DNA of 21,124 nucleotides from positions 1-21,124 of the forward strand of contig JAZPZY010000034.1 of the NCBI GenBank assembly GCA_045544955.1. Direction: 5' to 3'. This document shows positions 1 to 6,069 of this stretch, in pieces. The DNA is from SIG701 sp045544955 (lineage in GTDB: Bacteria; Bacillota; Clostridia; Oscillospirales; CAG-272). Below the pieces are notes generated by a model that saw only the letters and a list, made by a program, of their open reading frames with translations, was not told the origin of the DNA and did not search any database. Position numbers and translations under genes: made by a program. Positions within the stretch are counted from its first letter, which is position 1, and every line of letters begins with the position of its first letter.

Positions 1-4
1 GCCG

Positions 5-89
5 TGACGGAGGGATTGTAAAAAGCGATAATCTACACAAAACAATCCCTCAGTCAGCTTCGCTGACAGCTCCCTTTACACAAGGGAGC
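5..89. repeat. Palindromic hairpin repeat (dispersed-repeat style)
   Basis: Three nested palindromes lie side by side. TGACGGAGGGATTGT (5-19) pairs with ACAATCCCTCAGTCA (42-56) with one mismatch. GTCAGC (53-58) pairs with GCTGAC (62-67). GCTCCCTT (69-76) pairs with AAGGGAGC (82-89). No coding frame with a ribosome binding site runs through it. The look is that of a small dispersed intergenic element, similar to ones I associate with gut Ruminococcaceae; copy number cannot be judged from one window. It may extend left of the window edge. Confidence 0.6.
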
Positions 90-156
90 CTTTGACACAA
101 GATCATTCTACGCTGAATTTTTATTTGCTTTCTGCTCATCGGCAAAGCCTTTATGG

Positions 157-182
157 AACCCCGCCACTATGGCGGGGTTTTC
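157..182 (+). terminator. Rho-independent terminator for a gene left of the window
   Basis: The stem AACCCCGCC (157-165) and GGCGGGGTT (171-179) has a 5-base loop and runs into TTTTC. It is oriented to end transcription arriving on the plus strand from upstream of the window. Confidence 0.7.
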
Positions 183-189
183 ATCTTAC

Positions 190-228
190 AAAAAACATCC
201 GTGCAGTCAAAGGCACGGATGCTTTTTT
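190..228. terminator. Bidirectional terminator, ends the serpin transcript
   Basis: A perfect 9-bp stem, CATCCGTGC (196-204) with GCACGGATG (213-221), is flanked by A6 on the left and T6 on the right, so it has a U-tract in both directions. On the minus strand it lies about 20 bases past the serpin stop codon and is its natural terminator. Confidence 0.75.
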
Positions 229-239
229 GGAAAATCGGT

Positions 240-1556
240 TCAGGAAGGAATCTCCGTTACCACGCCGCAGAACAGCGGGAGATTGGTTTCATTGTCCACG
301 ATCGCAAATACGAAGGGACGGTCCAGGTAGATCTCCACCGGCGGCACATATGAACCGGGACCGGCAGAGGTTGCCATCATGGTAACAACGGTGGCGGCGG
401 CGGCCTTGGTGCCGTCACGGGTCAGCTCGATACGCGTTTTCTGAATCACGCCGCCGATGGCAATATTGCCGCCATCCACGGTGCCCATCCGGCTGAAATC
501 CGCACTGCCGCTGAACGCACGGTCCATGCCCATCTCTTTCAGTGACTCACCGGCATCCGTATCGTAGTCAAAGGTAAATTCCGGGATGCGAACCAGAGTT
601 TTGGCGGATTTTTCGCTGTTCAGTGCGTCAAGCAGCTTTTCTCCCGTCAGATCCTTCAAATAGTCGTACACGTCCACGTCCGCATCCGGCAAAATCCCCA
701 CGAAGCTGTACCGATCCGCATAGGGACGGCGGAAACCCTTACCCTTGCCCAACTCGAAGTAACCGTCCTCCCGGGAGCAGAGCATCTCCGCATCCATTAG
801 CGTGCCGTCGTAGGCGGTAAAGTTCATGGAGCGGACGTCGTTCTCGCCGTACGTCTCCTTCCACTTGCCGTCAAACAGAACCGTGTTCACCAGAAGCATA
901 ATATCTTCCGGCTTCAACTGGCTGATAATCTTCGGAATCATACCGTCCGTATTGTCGGACACCCACTGATTCACGGCGTCCACAGATCCGGGATCGGAAA
1001 AATCCCGGCCGAACGCACCGGCACCGTAGTAGGTTGCGTCTTTGGAAAGGAAGTCGGCGTTCACGGAAAACGCCGCATTTTTATTATTGAACCAAATGGA
1101 ATTGGCGATATCCAGTGAGACGCCGTTTGTTCCATCCGGCAGGTTTTCAGTAAAATGGAGAAAATGCCCGTTGGCCGTATCCACGGAAATACCGCCGAAC
1201 AGTACGTCCTCCATCTCGGAAAGCGTCTTGCCGTCTGCCCCGTTGGCAGTCATGCCCAGAGCGTACAGGAGGGACACGGGAGAGATCATCACGTTTTCTC
1301 CCAACTTCTGCTTCTGCAGAAGGGTGATGCCGAAATCCGCCGCCGCACGCACGAACTCCTCACTCATGGGCACGCCGTCCGCCTCACCCGCCACGGCAAG
1401 GCCGCTTGAGGAATAATCCACCGCCACGTCCTGTGCCGGCAAGGTAACAGCCGGCTCCTTTTCTTCGGGCGTCTCCTCCGGCACGGCACAGCCGGAAAGT
1501 CCTGCCAGACCGAGTGCCAGTATCAATCCCCATGCGGTCAATCTGCGTATTTTCAT
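240..1556 (-). CDS. Serpin family protease inhibitor, predicted lipoprotein
   Basis: 438 residues. The N terminus is a lipoprotein signal: basic MKIRR, a hydrophobic stretch, and lipobox L20-S21-G22-C23, so the mature protein should be lipid-anchored outside the cell. An acidic/proline linker follows, then a full-length serpin fold. The C-terminal hinge GTKAAAAT (382-389) matches the inhibitory-serpin consensus, and the conserved RPFVFAIVD segment (413-421) follows the reactive loop. Counting P17-P1 from the hinge puts the scissile bond near T396-S397, so a small P1 residue and elastase-like targets are plausible (inference). Inhibitory serpins are known in gut bacteria, where they block host or microbial serine proteases. 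The start is fixed by AAGGAG just upstream. The gene stands alone, with a bidirectional terminator downstream. Family is certain; inhibitory activity is likely but unproven. Confidence 0.95.
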   Translation of the reverse strand: MKIRRLTAWGLILALGLAGLSGCAVPEETPEEKEPAVTLPAQDVAVDYSSSGLAVAGEADGVPMSEEFVRAAADFGITLLQKQKLGENVMISPVSLLYALGMTANGADGKTLSEMEDVLFGGISVDTANGHFLHFTENLPDGTNGVSLDIANSIWFNNKNAAFSVNADFLSKDATYYGAGAFGRDFSDPGSVDAVNQWVSDNTDGMIPKIISQLKPEDIMLLVNTVLFDGKWKETYGENDVRSMNFTAYDGTLMDAEMLCSREDGYFELGKGKGFRRPYADRYSFVGILPDADVDVYDYLKDLTGEKLLDALNSEKSAKTLVRIPEFTFDYDTDAGESLKEMGMDRAFSGSADFSRMGTVDGGNIAIGGVIQKTRIELTRDGTKAAAATVVTMMATSAGPGSYVPPVEIYLDRPFVFAIVDNETNLPLFCGVVTEIPS

Positions 1557-1638
1557 ATTTCACTGCTCCTTCTTTTTCGTTTGTTTGTTTCGTTTGACGG
1601 AATTTTCCGCAAAATGTTCCAAAGGGGCAGAATTATTC

Positions 1639-1667
1639 TTGTACGTCAGGGATTTTTATGGTATACT
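1639..1667 (+). promoter_or_regulatory. Promoter of rimM-trmD
   Basis: TTGTAC (1639-1644), a 17-base spacer, then TATACT (1662-1667), a near-consensus sigma-A promoter. It gives a leader of about 30 bases before the rimM start at 1706, with GAAAGG (1691-1696) as ribosome binding site. Confidence 0.75.
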
Positions 1668-1705
1668 ACTGTATATGAGAAAAACGGACAGAAAGGTTCA
1701 CCCAC

Positions 1706-2239
1706 ATGGAAAAGAAAGAATATCTGGACTGTGCCGAAATCGTTGGCACCCACGGCGTACAGGGCGGTATGCGTCTGCAGTCCCGTGCCGATACCCCCCG
1801 CACGCTTACGAAAATGAAGCGGATGTTTCTTCCCGTGCCCGGCGGATTCCGGGAATTGAAGATCACTCGTGCCTCCGTACAGAAGTCCATGGTTCTGATC
1901 TGGTTTCAGGGCATCGATACCCTGGAAGCGGCGATTCCTTATAAAGGGAAAGTGCTGTTTGCCCACCGGGACGATTTCAAATTGCCCAAAGGACAGCACT
2001 TTATTGCAGATATGCTGGGGCTCCCCGTGCTTGATGCGGAAACAGGCGAGACTTTCGGCACGCTGACCGACGTAAACACGTCCGGCGTGCAGGAGCTGTA
2101 CACCGTTCAAAAGCCGGACGGCGGCACGTTTTTGATTCCGGCCGTGCCGGTGTTCGTAAAGAAGGTATCCGTTGACGAAGAAACGGACGGCTGTGCCCCC
2201 GGCATTTACGTTTCCCTCATCGACGGAATGATGGAGTAA
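1706..2239 (+). CDS. rimM: Ribosome maturation factor RimM
   Basis: 177 residues, a normal length for RimM. The protein binds ribosomal protein S19 and helps mature the 30S head and 16S rRNA. The N-terminal RimM domain (about 5-90) carries the typical opening IVGTHGVQGGMRLQS. The C-terminal PRC-barrel (about 95-175) has the family's FIADMLGLPV segment and ends in a VSLIDGMME tail. Ribosome binding site GAAAGG lies 9 bases before the ATG. It is followed 3 bases later by trmD, whose GGAG site lies inside the end of rimM, so the two are probably translationally coupled. In many Firmicutes this pair sits between rpsP and rplS; neither flanks it here. Confidence 0.96.
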   Translation: MEKKEYLDCAEIVGTHGVQGGMRLQSRADTPRTLTKMKRMFLPVPGGFRELKITRASVQKSMVLIWFQGIDTLEAAIPYKGKVLFAHRDDFKLPKGQHFIADMLGLPVLDAETGETFGTLTDVNTSGVQELYTVQKPDGGTFLIPAVPVFVKKVSVDEETDGCAPGIYVSLIDGMME

Positions 2240-2242
2240 GCC

Positions 2243-2950
2243 ATGCGGATAGATATAATGACCCTGTTTCCCGGGCTGATCGAATCGGTCCTTGGAGAAA
2301 GCATCATCGGCCGGGCACGCAAAGCGGGTATTGTGGATATCCGCGCACACAACATCCGGGATTACTCCGAGGACAAACATCACCGGGTAGACGATACGCC
2401 CTACGGCGGCGGTCGGGGCATGCTGATGGCGGCTCCACCCATCTGGAACTGTTTTTCCGCCATCACGGCGGACGCCCCTGCCAGCGAAAAGCGGCACGTG
2501 GTCTATCTTTCGCCCCGAGGACGCACCTTTACCCAGGACATCGCCAAGGAATACGCGTCCTACGACCGTCTGATCCTCCTGTGCGGACACTACGAGGGCA
2601 TCGACCAGCGGATCATTGACGAAATCGTGGACGAGGAGCTGTCCGTAGGCGATTTCGTGCTGACCGGCGGCGAGATCCCTGCCTGTCTCGTAGCGGATGC
2701 GGTGTGCCGGCTCATTGACGGCGTGCTCCCTTTGCCGGAATGCCACGAAAAAGAAAGCTTTGAGGACGATCTTTTAGAGTATCCCCAATACACCCGTCCG
2801 CCCGTGTTTCACGGACGGGCAGTGCCGGAGGTGCTGATCTCCGGCCATCACGCCAACATTGAAAAATGGCGGCGGGAAGAATCCCAAAAGATCACAGCTG
2901 AGCGTCGCCCCGATCTTCTCCGCAGAAAAGCGGAAAAAGAGCAGAAATGA
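2243..2950 (+). CDS. trmD: tRNA (guanine-N1-)-methyltransferase TrmD
   Basis: 235 residues. TrmD transfers a methyl group from S-adenosylmethionine to G37 of tRNAs with G at position 36, preventing +1 frameshifting; the nearby tRNA-Leu(GAG) is of this class. Visible signatures are the N-terminal MRIDIMTLFP, GGGRGM (55-60), YLSPRG (88-93), the trefoil-knot cofactor segment LLCGHYEGIDQR (112-123), and SVGDFVLTGGE (134-144). The C-terminal tRNA-binding helices include SGHHANIEKWR. GGAG at 2233-2236 is the ribosome binding site. The stop codon (2948-2950) directly abuts the reverse-strand stop of the amidase gene, with no terminator visible between them. Confidence 0.98.
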   Translation: MRIDIMTLFPGLIESVLGESIIGRARKAGIVDIRAHNIRDYSEDKHHRVDDTPYGGGRGMLMAAPPIWNCFSAITADAPASEKRHVVYLSPRGRTFTQDIAKEYASYDRLILLCGHYEGIDQRIIDEIVDEELSVGDFVLTGGEIPACLVADAVCRLIDGVLPLPECHEKESFEDDLLEYPQYTRPPVFHGRAVPEVLISGHHANIEKWRREESQKITAERRPDLLRRKAEKEQK

Positions 2951-3514
2951 TCAAAGCATCCCAAGATAGGCCAGCACTCCGTTGGCCACGCCCCGTGCAA
3001 AAGACTGCGGATCTTCTGCCATCAGTTCCGCATCGTACGGATTGGTGATAAAGCCCAGCTCGATCAGCGTAGCCGGCATCCGCGTGCGGCGAAGCACGTA
3101 CAGATTCGTCCGTGCCGTCACGCCCCGATTGGCAAGGCCGGTAGCGTAGTTAAGCTGGGTGAGGATGTTTTCTGCCAGCGGCAAGGCCTCGCTCTCCAAA
3201 GAATACACGAACGCCTCCGAGCCGGATGCGGTGGTAATTTCCGACGCATTGGCGTGCAGGCTGATAAAGTAGTCCGCACCCCATTCATTGGCTTCGGCAA
3301 CCCGTGCAATCAGCGACGACGAGGTGGACGTCCCGAGCTGCGTTTCCGCCGTGGGACGGGACAGGCGGACGTCTATCCCGTTTGCACGGAGAATGGCCGC
3401 CGTCCGCGTGCCGATGGCAAACACCAGATCCTGCTCCCGGTATCCGTTTCCTTCCGCACCGGCGTTGGGATTGCGTGGGTTGTGCCCCTGATCGATATAC
3501 ACCTTCACAGCCAT
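2951..3514 (-). CDS. N-acetylmuramoyl-L-alanine amidase (Amidase_3 family)
   Basis: 187 residues, essentially one Amidase_3 domain. These zinc enzymes cut the bond between N-acetylmuramic acid and L-alanine in peptidoglycan. The expected zinc ligands are present: H11 (in IDQGHN), E27 (in YREQDL) and H87 (in SLHAN); the catalytic glutamate is E152 (in LIELGF). There is no signal peptide, transmembrane segment, or cell-wall binding repeat, which is odd for an enzyme acting outside the membrane. It may be released by lysis, exported non-classically, or be a former phage or sporulation enzyme (inference). GGGAGG precedes the ATG. It faces trmD tail to tail with no gap. Confidence 0.93.
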   Translation of the reverse strand: MAVKVYIDQGHNPRNPNAGAEGNGYREQDLVFAIGTRTAAILRANGIDVRLSRPTAETQLGTSTSSSLIARVAEANEWGADYFISLHANASEITTASGSEAFVYSLESEALPLAENILTQLNYATGLANRGVTARTNLYVLRRTRMPATLIELGFITNPYDAELMAEDPQSFARGVANGVLAYLGML

Positions 3515-3619
3515 ATACTGTTTCCTCCCGTATTCATACAGATTTCTTCATCAGTATATGTGTTTTTGCCCCGCCCCGTGACGGACGGTACAGTTTTACC
3601 TTGAACAAGGAATCAATTT

Positions 3620-4363
3620 ATGAAAGAAATGCAGATGCTTCTCAGCCGGACACGTTCTGCCGCTGACAAATATTCCATGATCGAAGACGGAGACCGGATC
3701 GCCGTGGGCGTATCCGGCGGAAAAGACTCTCTGGCTCTTCTGTGCGTTCTGTCCGAAATGCGGATCTTCTATCCCAAAAAATACGATCTGGTGGCCGTAA
3801 CACTGGACATGGGCTTTTCCGCATCCGAAAAAATCGGTGCCGCGAAAACGGATTGGACACCCATCGCCGAACTGTGCCGCAGGCTGGACGTTCCGTACGT
3901 TGTGCGGCAGACGGAAATCGCCAGAATTATTTTCGACGTTCGAAAAGAGTCCAATCCCTGCTCTCTTTGTGCCCGCATGCGGCGGGGTTCTCTGCACGAT
4001 GCGGTGAAAGAACTGGGCTGCAATAAGCTGGCGTTGGGACACCACTACGACGATGCGGTGATCACCACCATGCTGAATCTGTTTTACGAGGGACGGTTCG
4101 GCTGCTTTTCCCCGGTTACCAATCTGAGCCGAAAGGAGCTGACCATGATCCGCCCGTTTATCCACGCACGGGAGAAAGAGATCAAAGCCTTCGTCCGCCA
4201 TGCCGCACTGCCCGTCATTGAAAGCCCCTGTCCCGAGGATAAGGAATCTGAACGGGCGGCCATGAAAACGTACCTGGGCGATTTCGATCATCAGCACCGC
4301 GGCCTTTACACCCGTATCGTGGGTGCTTTGGAACGGGGCGAGATCGACGGCTGGAAACCCTGA
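3620..4363 (+). CDS. TtcA-like tRNA 2-thiocytidine biosynthesis protein (PP-loop ATPase)
   Basis: 247 residues. Members of this family adenylate and thiolate tRNA, in the TtcA case at cytidine 32, using a [4Fe-4S] cluster. The ATP-binding PP-loop SGGKDS is at 32-37. Cluster ligands are C114 and C117 (in PCSLC) plus C204 (in ESPCPEDK), the pattern of TtcA rather than TilS. The conserved ALGHHYDD segment is at 138-145. Ribosome binding site AAGGA (3607-3611) lies 8 bases before the ATG. A weak promoter-like pair, TTGCCC (3566-3571) and TACAGT (3589-3594), sits just upstream but matches consensus poorly. Whether the exact target is C32 cannot be told from sequence. A terminator follows, then the sigma cassette. 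Confidence 0.9.
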   Translation: MKEMQMLLSRTRSAADKYSMIEDGDRIAVGVSGGKDSLALLCVLSEMRIFYPKKYDLVAVTLDMGFSASEKIGAAKTDWTPIAELCRRLDVPYVVRQTEIARIIFDVRKESNPCSLCARMRRGSLHDAVKELGCNKLALGHHYDDAVITTMLNLFYEGRFGCFSPVTNLSRKELTMIRPFIHAREKEIKAFVRHAALPVIESPCPEDKESERAAMKTYLGDFDHQHRGLYTRIVGALERGEIDGWKP

Positions 4364-4369
4364 TAAAAC

Positions 4370-4410
4370 AAAAACGCTTCCGTATAGGGCGGTGTCCGTA
4401 AAACAGTTAA
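4370..4410 (+). repeat. Left inverted repeat of the sigma cassette
   Basis: The outer block AAAAACGCTT (4370-4379) and inner block CGTAAAACAGTTAA (4397-4410) are both found exactly, in reverse complement, at 6045-6054 and 6013-6026. The 17 bases between the blocks are partly conserved and share GGCGG. It starts 6 bases after the TtcA-like stop codon. Confidence 0.7.
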
Positions 4411-4447
4411 ATCTCCGCATGATTAACTCCTGCGGGGATTTTCTTTT
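4410..4447 (+). terminator. Terminator after the TtcA-like gene
   Basis: AATCTCCGCA (4410-4419) pairs with TGCGGGGATT (4431-4440), with one G-T pair, and runs into TTCTTTT. It overlaps the inner end of the left inverted repeat. Confidence 0.65.
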
Positions 4448-4502
4448 AGGATAGTCGTGCATAGCGGCGCAAGAATGTGCCCCTTGTACGGAACGAAGTG
4501 AC

Positions 4503-4538
4503 GCAAAAACAGCCCAGACTTTCAAGTGTCCGGGCTGT
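4503..4538 (-). terminator. Terminator of the sigma-fusion gene
   Basis: An 11-bp stem with one mismatch (4509-4519 with 4528-4538; outer block ACAGCCC/GGGCTGT) is followed on the minus strand by GTTTTTG. It lies about 75 bases past the stop codon at 4614. The stretch between, 4539-4613, shows only a small hairpin CAGGGA-TTG-TCCCTG. Confidence 0.65.
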
Positions 4539-4613
4539 CTGTCTCACAGAGCGTACATGCAGGGATTGTCCCTGTATAGAAGTGTGCCATTAATAAACAG
4601 AAGAGTTAATGTT

Positions 4614-5885
4614 TTAGAGAATATGATCTGTAATGCAATCGTACCAATGAACGTAGGTTGTGCCATTTACGATAAGCCTGTCATTTTCGGGCAACTGTTC
4701 GCTCCAAGGCTTCTTGTATCGGTCAATAGCCCAATCATCACGATTGTATCTGCGCCACAGAATCGTCTTTCCATCTTTGTCCAAGAACTGCTCGGAAACA
4801 ACACCACAGTTATAGGTTTCAATATCCATTACGCAAACAGTGTCATAACTTTTACCTCCGATGATAACGGTATATCTGCCAACAATGTCAAGAAGGAAAT
4901 CTTTGTTTGCGCTCGTAACAGAGTTTCCAACTCTCTGAATATCACCTTTAACGGAAAGGTTCGTTTCGTTTCCGCAATTATCTTCTCCAAATCCCCAGTT
5001 CAGCAAAAATTCATCGCCGTCAAGGAACGTGATGTAATTGCGAACGTCTCCATCATTTCGGAGTGTTGCAAGGTAACGACAATGTGTATCTGTCAGCTGT
5101 GCTACAAAAGTGCGATTGATTACCTCATTCTTATCTGAGTAGGAAGCTTCTCTTGCGGTAAGCTCCACGCCCTCAATGCCGTGAACTTTGGCTTTGCCTG
5201 TAACTTGCATATCATAAACATGGCTGCATTTGCGGGAAGGAATATCATACATACCCCAAGACATTTTTTCGCCAAGCTTGGGGATCAAGAACCATCCCAT
5301 AAGTTCTTCCCACTTTACAGAGAAGGGGACTTTGGCACTTGCTTCAATTTTGTATTCGGGAATAAATTCGGGCAACTTTTTCATAGTGATTTCTCCTTTC
5401 GATACTTCGGAGTTATATGGATATTTGGTTTTGAAATTTTGTTTTGCTGTATGAAGTCTGCTTTTTACTGTTCCAACAGGAATGTTCAGTTGTTTGGCAA
5501 TTTCGGCTTGCGGAAGCTCTTTCCAAAAATAAAGGTACAAAATTTGCTTGTCTTTATCACCAAGTAAATCCAAAGTTTCTCTTACTGTGGCAACTATGGA
5601 AACGCCATGTCTGCCATCTGACAATTCACTTTCGGAAAGTTCATCAATCGGGATTTCATACTGCGTTGCTTTCGTGCGAAAATAGTCATTACATTTATTT
5701 CTTGCAATGCTAATAATCCATGCCTTAAAAGAGTCCTTGTTTTTTAATTGAGGGAACTTTTGACAAGCGGCAAGAAAAACCTCTTGTAAAACATCGTCTG
5801 CATCCGATTTTGAGTGCAAACGAAATCTCACAAAACGTTCCACAAATACTCGTTCTGCTTCCAACAACTTTTCAAATTCATCCAT
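4614..5885 (-). CDS. ECF-type sigma-70 factor fused to an uncharacterised C-terminal domain
   Basis: 423 residues. Residues 1-160 are an ECF sigma factor: region 2 (about 10-72) contains DADDVLQEVFLAA and FKAWIISIARNKCNDYFR; region 4 (about 103-155) contains the helix-turn-helix ELPQAEIAKQLNIPVGTVKSR. These bind core RNA polymerase and the -10/-35 elements. Residues 168-423 form a separate domain rich in Trp, Tyr and Asp that I cannot assign to a named function; it has no transmembrane segment. No anti-sigma gene is adjacent, so the extra domain may control the sigma part, as C-terminal extensions do in other ECF groups (inference). AAAGGAGGTGA stands just before the ATG. A second strong ribosome binding site precedes an in-frame ATG at codon 168, so the C-terminal half may also be made alone. 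Codon and base use are AT-richer than neighbours, suggesting transfer. Confidence 0.9.
   Translation of the reverse strand: MDEFEKLLEAERVFVERFVRFRLHSKSDADDVLQEVFLAACQKFPQLKNKDSFKAWIISIARNKCNDYFRTKATQYEIPIDELSESELSDGRHGVSIVATVRETLDLLGDKDKQILYLYFWKELPQAEIAKQLNIPVGTVKSRLHTAKQNFKTKYPYNSEVSKGEITMKKLPEFIPEYKIEASAKVPFSVKWEELMGWFLIPKLGEKMSWGMYDIPSRKCSHVYDMQVTGKAKVHGIEGVELTAREASYSDKNEVINRTFVAQLTDTHCRYLATLRNDGDVRNYITFLDGDEFLLNWGFGEDNCGNETNLSVKGDIQRVGNSVTSANKDFLLDIVGRYTVIIGGKSYDTVCVMDIETYNCGVVSEQFLDKDGKTILWRRYNRDDWAIDRYKKPWSEQLPENDRLIVNGTTYVHWYDCITDHIL
5382..5400 (-). promoter_or_regulatory. Internal ribosome binding site and in-frame ATG inside the sigma-fusion gene
   Basis: Read on the minus strand, GAAAGGAG (5400-5393) lies 8 bases before an ATG (5384-5382) that is codon 168 of the fusion. 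Translation from here would give a 256-residue protein equal to the C-terminal domain alone. The match to the anti-Shine-Dalgarno is about as good as at the true gene start. Confidence 0.6.
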
Positions 5886-5934
5886 AGCCTCACCTCCTTT
5901 GGTCTATGAGTGATTAAAACCGGTTTCACTTATA

Positions 5935-5962
5935 TAGACGGGAGCCAGAATCGAAAGGTTCA
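5935..5962 (-). promoter_or_regulatory. Candidate ECF-type (self-recognised) promoter of the sigma-fusion gene
   Basis: On the minus strand TGAACC (5962-5957), a 16-base spacer beginning TTTC, then CGTCTA (5940-5935). This matches the known SigW-type ECF layout TGAAAC-N16-CGTATA at 10 of 12 positions. It lies about 50 bases before the sigma gene start. A TATATA also overlaps it, so a sigma-A promoter is not excluded. Self-recognition is inference. Confidence 0.45.
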
Positions 5963-5976
5963 TTTTGCTTTCAAAA

Positions 5977-6010
5977 ATTAAACGGCACTCGACATAATTT
6001 CGAGTGCCGT
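5977..6010 (-). terminator. Terminator of the CNNM / AI-2E permease operon
   Basis: A perfect 10-bp stem, ACGGCACTCG (5982-5991) with CGAGTGCCGT (6001-6010), is followed on the minus strand by TTTAATTTTT. It lies about 60 bases past the permease stop at 6070 and belongs to the inner side of the right inverted repeat. Confidence 0.7.
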
Positions 6011-6012
6011 AA

Positions 6013-6054
6013 TTAACTGTTTTACGACCATCCGCCAATAACGAAAGCGTTTTT
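6013..6054 (-). repeat. Right inverted repeat of the sigma cassette
   Basis: TTAACTGTTTTACG (6013-6026) and AAGCGTTTTT (6045-6054) are the exact reverse complements of the two blocks of the left repeat, with near-equal spacing (18 versus 17 bases) and a shared CCGCC. It ends 15 bases from the AI-2E permease stop codon. Confidence 0.7.
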
Positions 6055-6069
6055 TCTATTCGCAGAATA

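Larger units (their letters stand above)
4370..6054. mobile_element. Putative mobile cassette: ECF sigma gene bounded by inverted repeats
   Basis: The stretch between the TtcA-like gene and the AI-2E permease is visibly AT-richer than its surroundings: 24/60 G+C at 4921-4980 and 21/60 at 5641-5700, against 39/60 at 2641-2700. It begins and ends with matching inverted repeats (4370-4410 and 6013-6054), each followed inward by a hairpin. The only gene inside is the sigma-factor fusion. No transposase or integrase is present, so if mobile it must be moved in trans. Target-site duplications were not seen. An alternative is that the repeats are two copies of a widespread terminator-associated element that happen to flank a transferred gene. 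Confidence 0.45.

Noticed and set aside
1646..2746. 366-codon minus-strand frame over rimM and trmD
   Set aside because: Spans two genuine genes and their promoter in antisense, with no supporting ribosome binding site or motif.
3596..4525. 309-codon open frame on the minus strand over the TtcA-like gene
   Set aside because: It is antisense to a gene with clear PP-loop and iron-sulfur motifs, and lacks a ribosome binding site and any recognisable domain.
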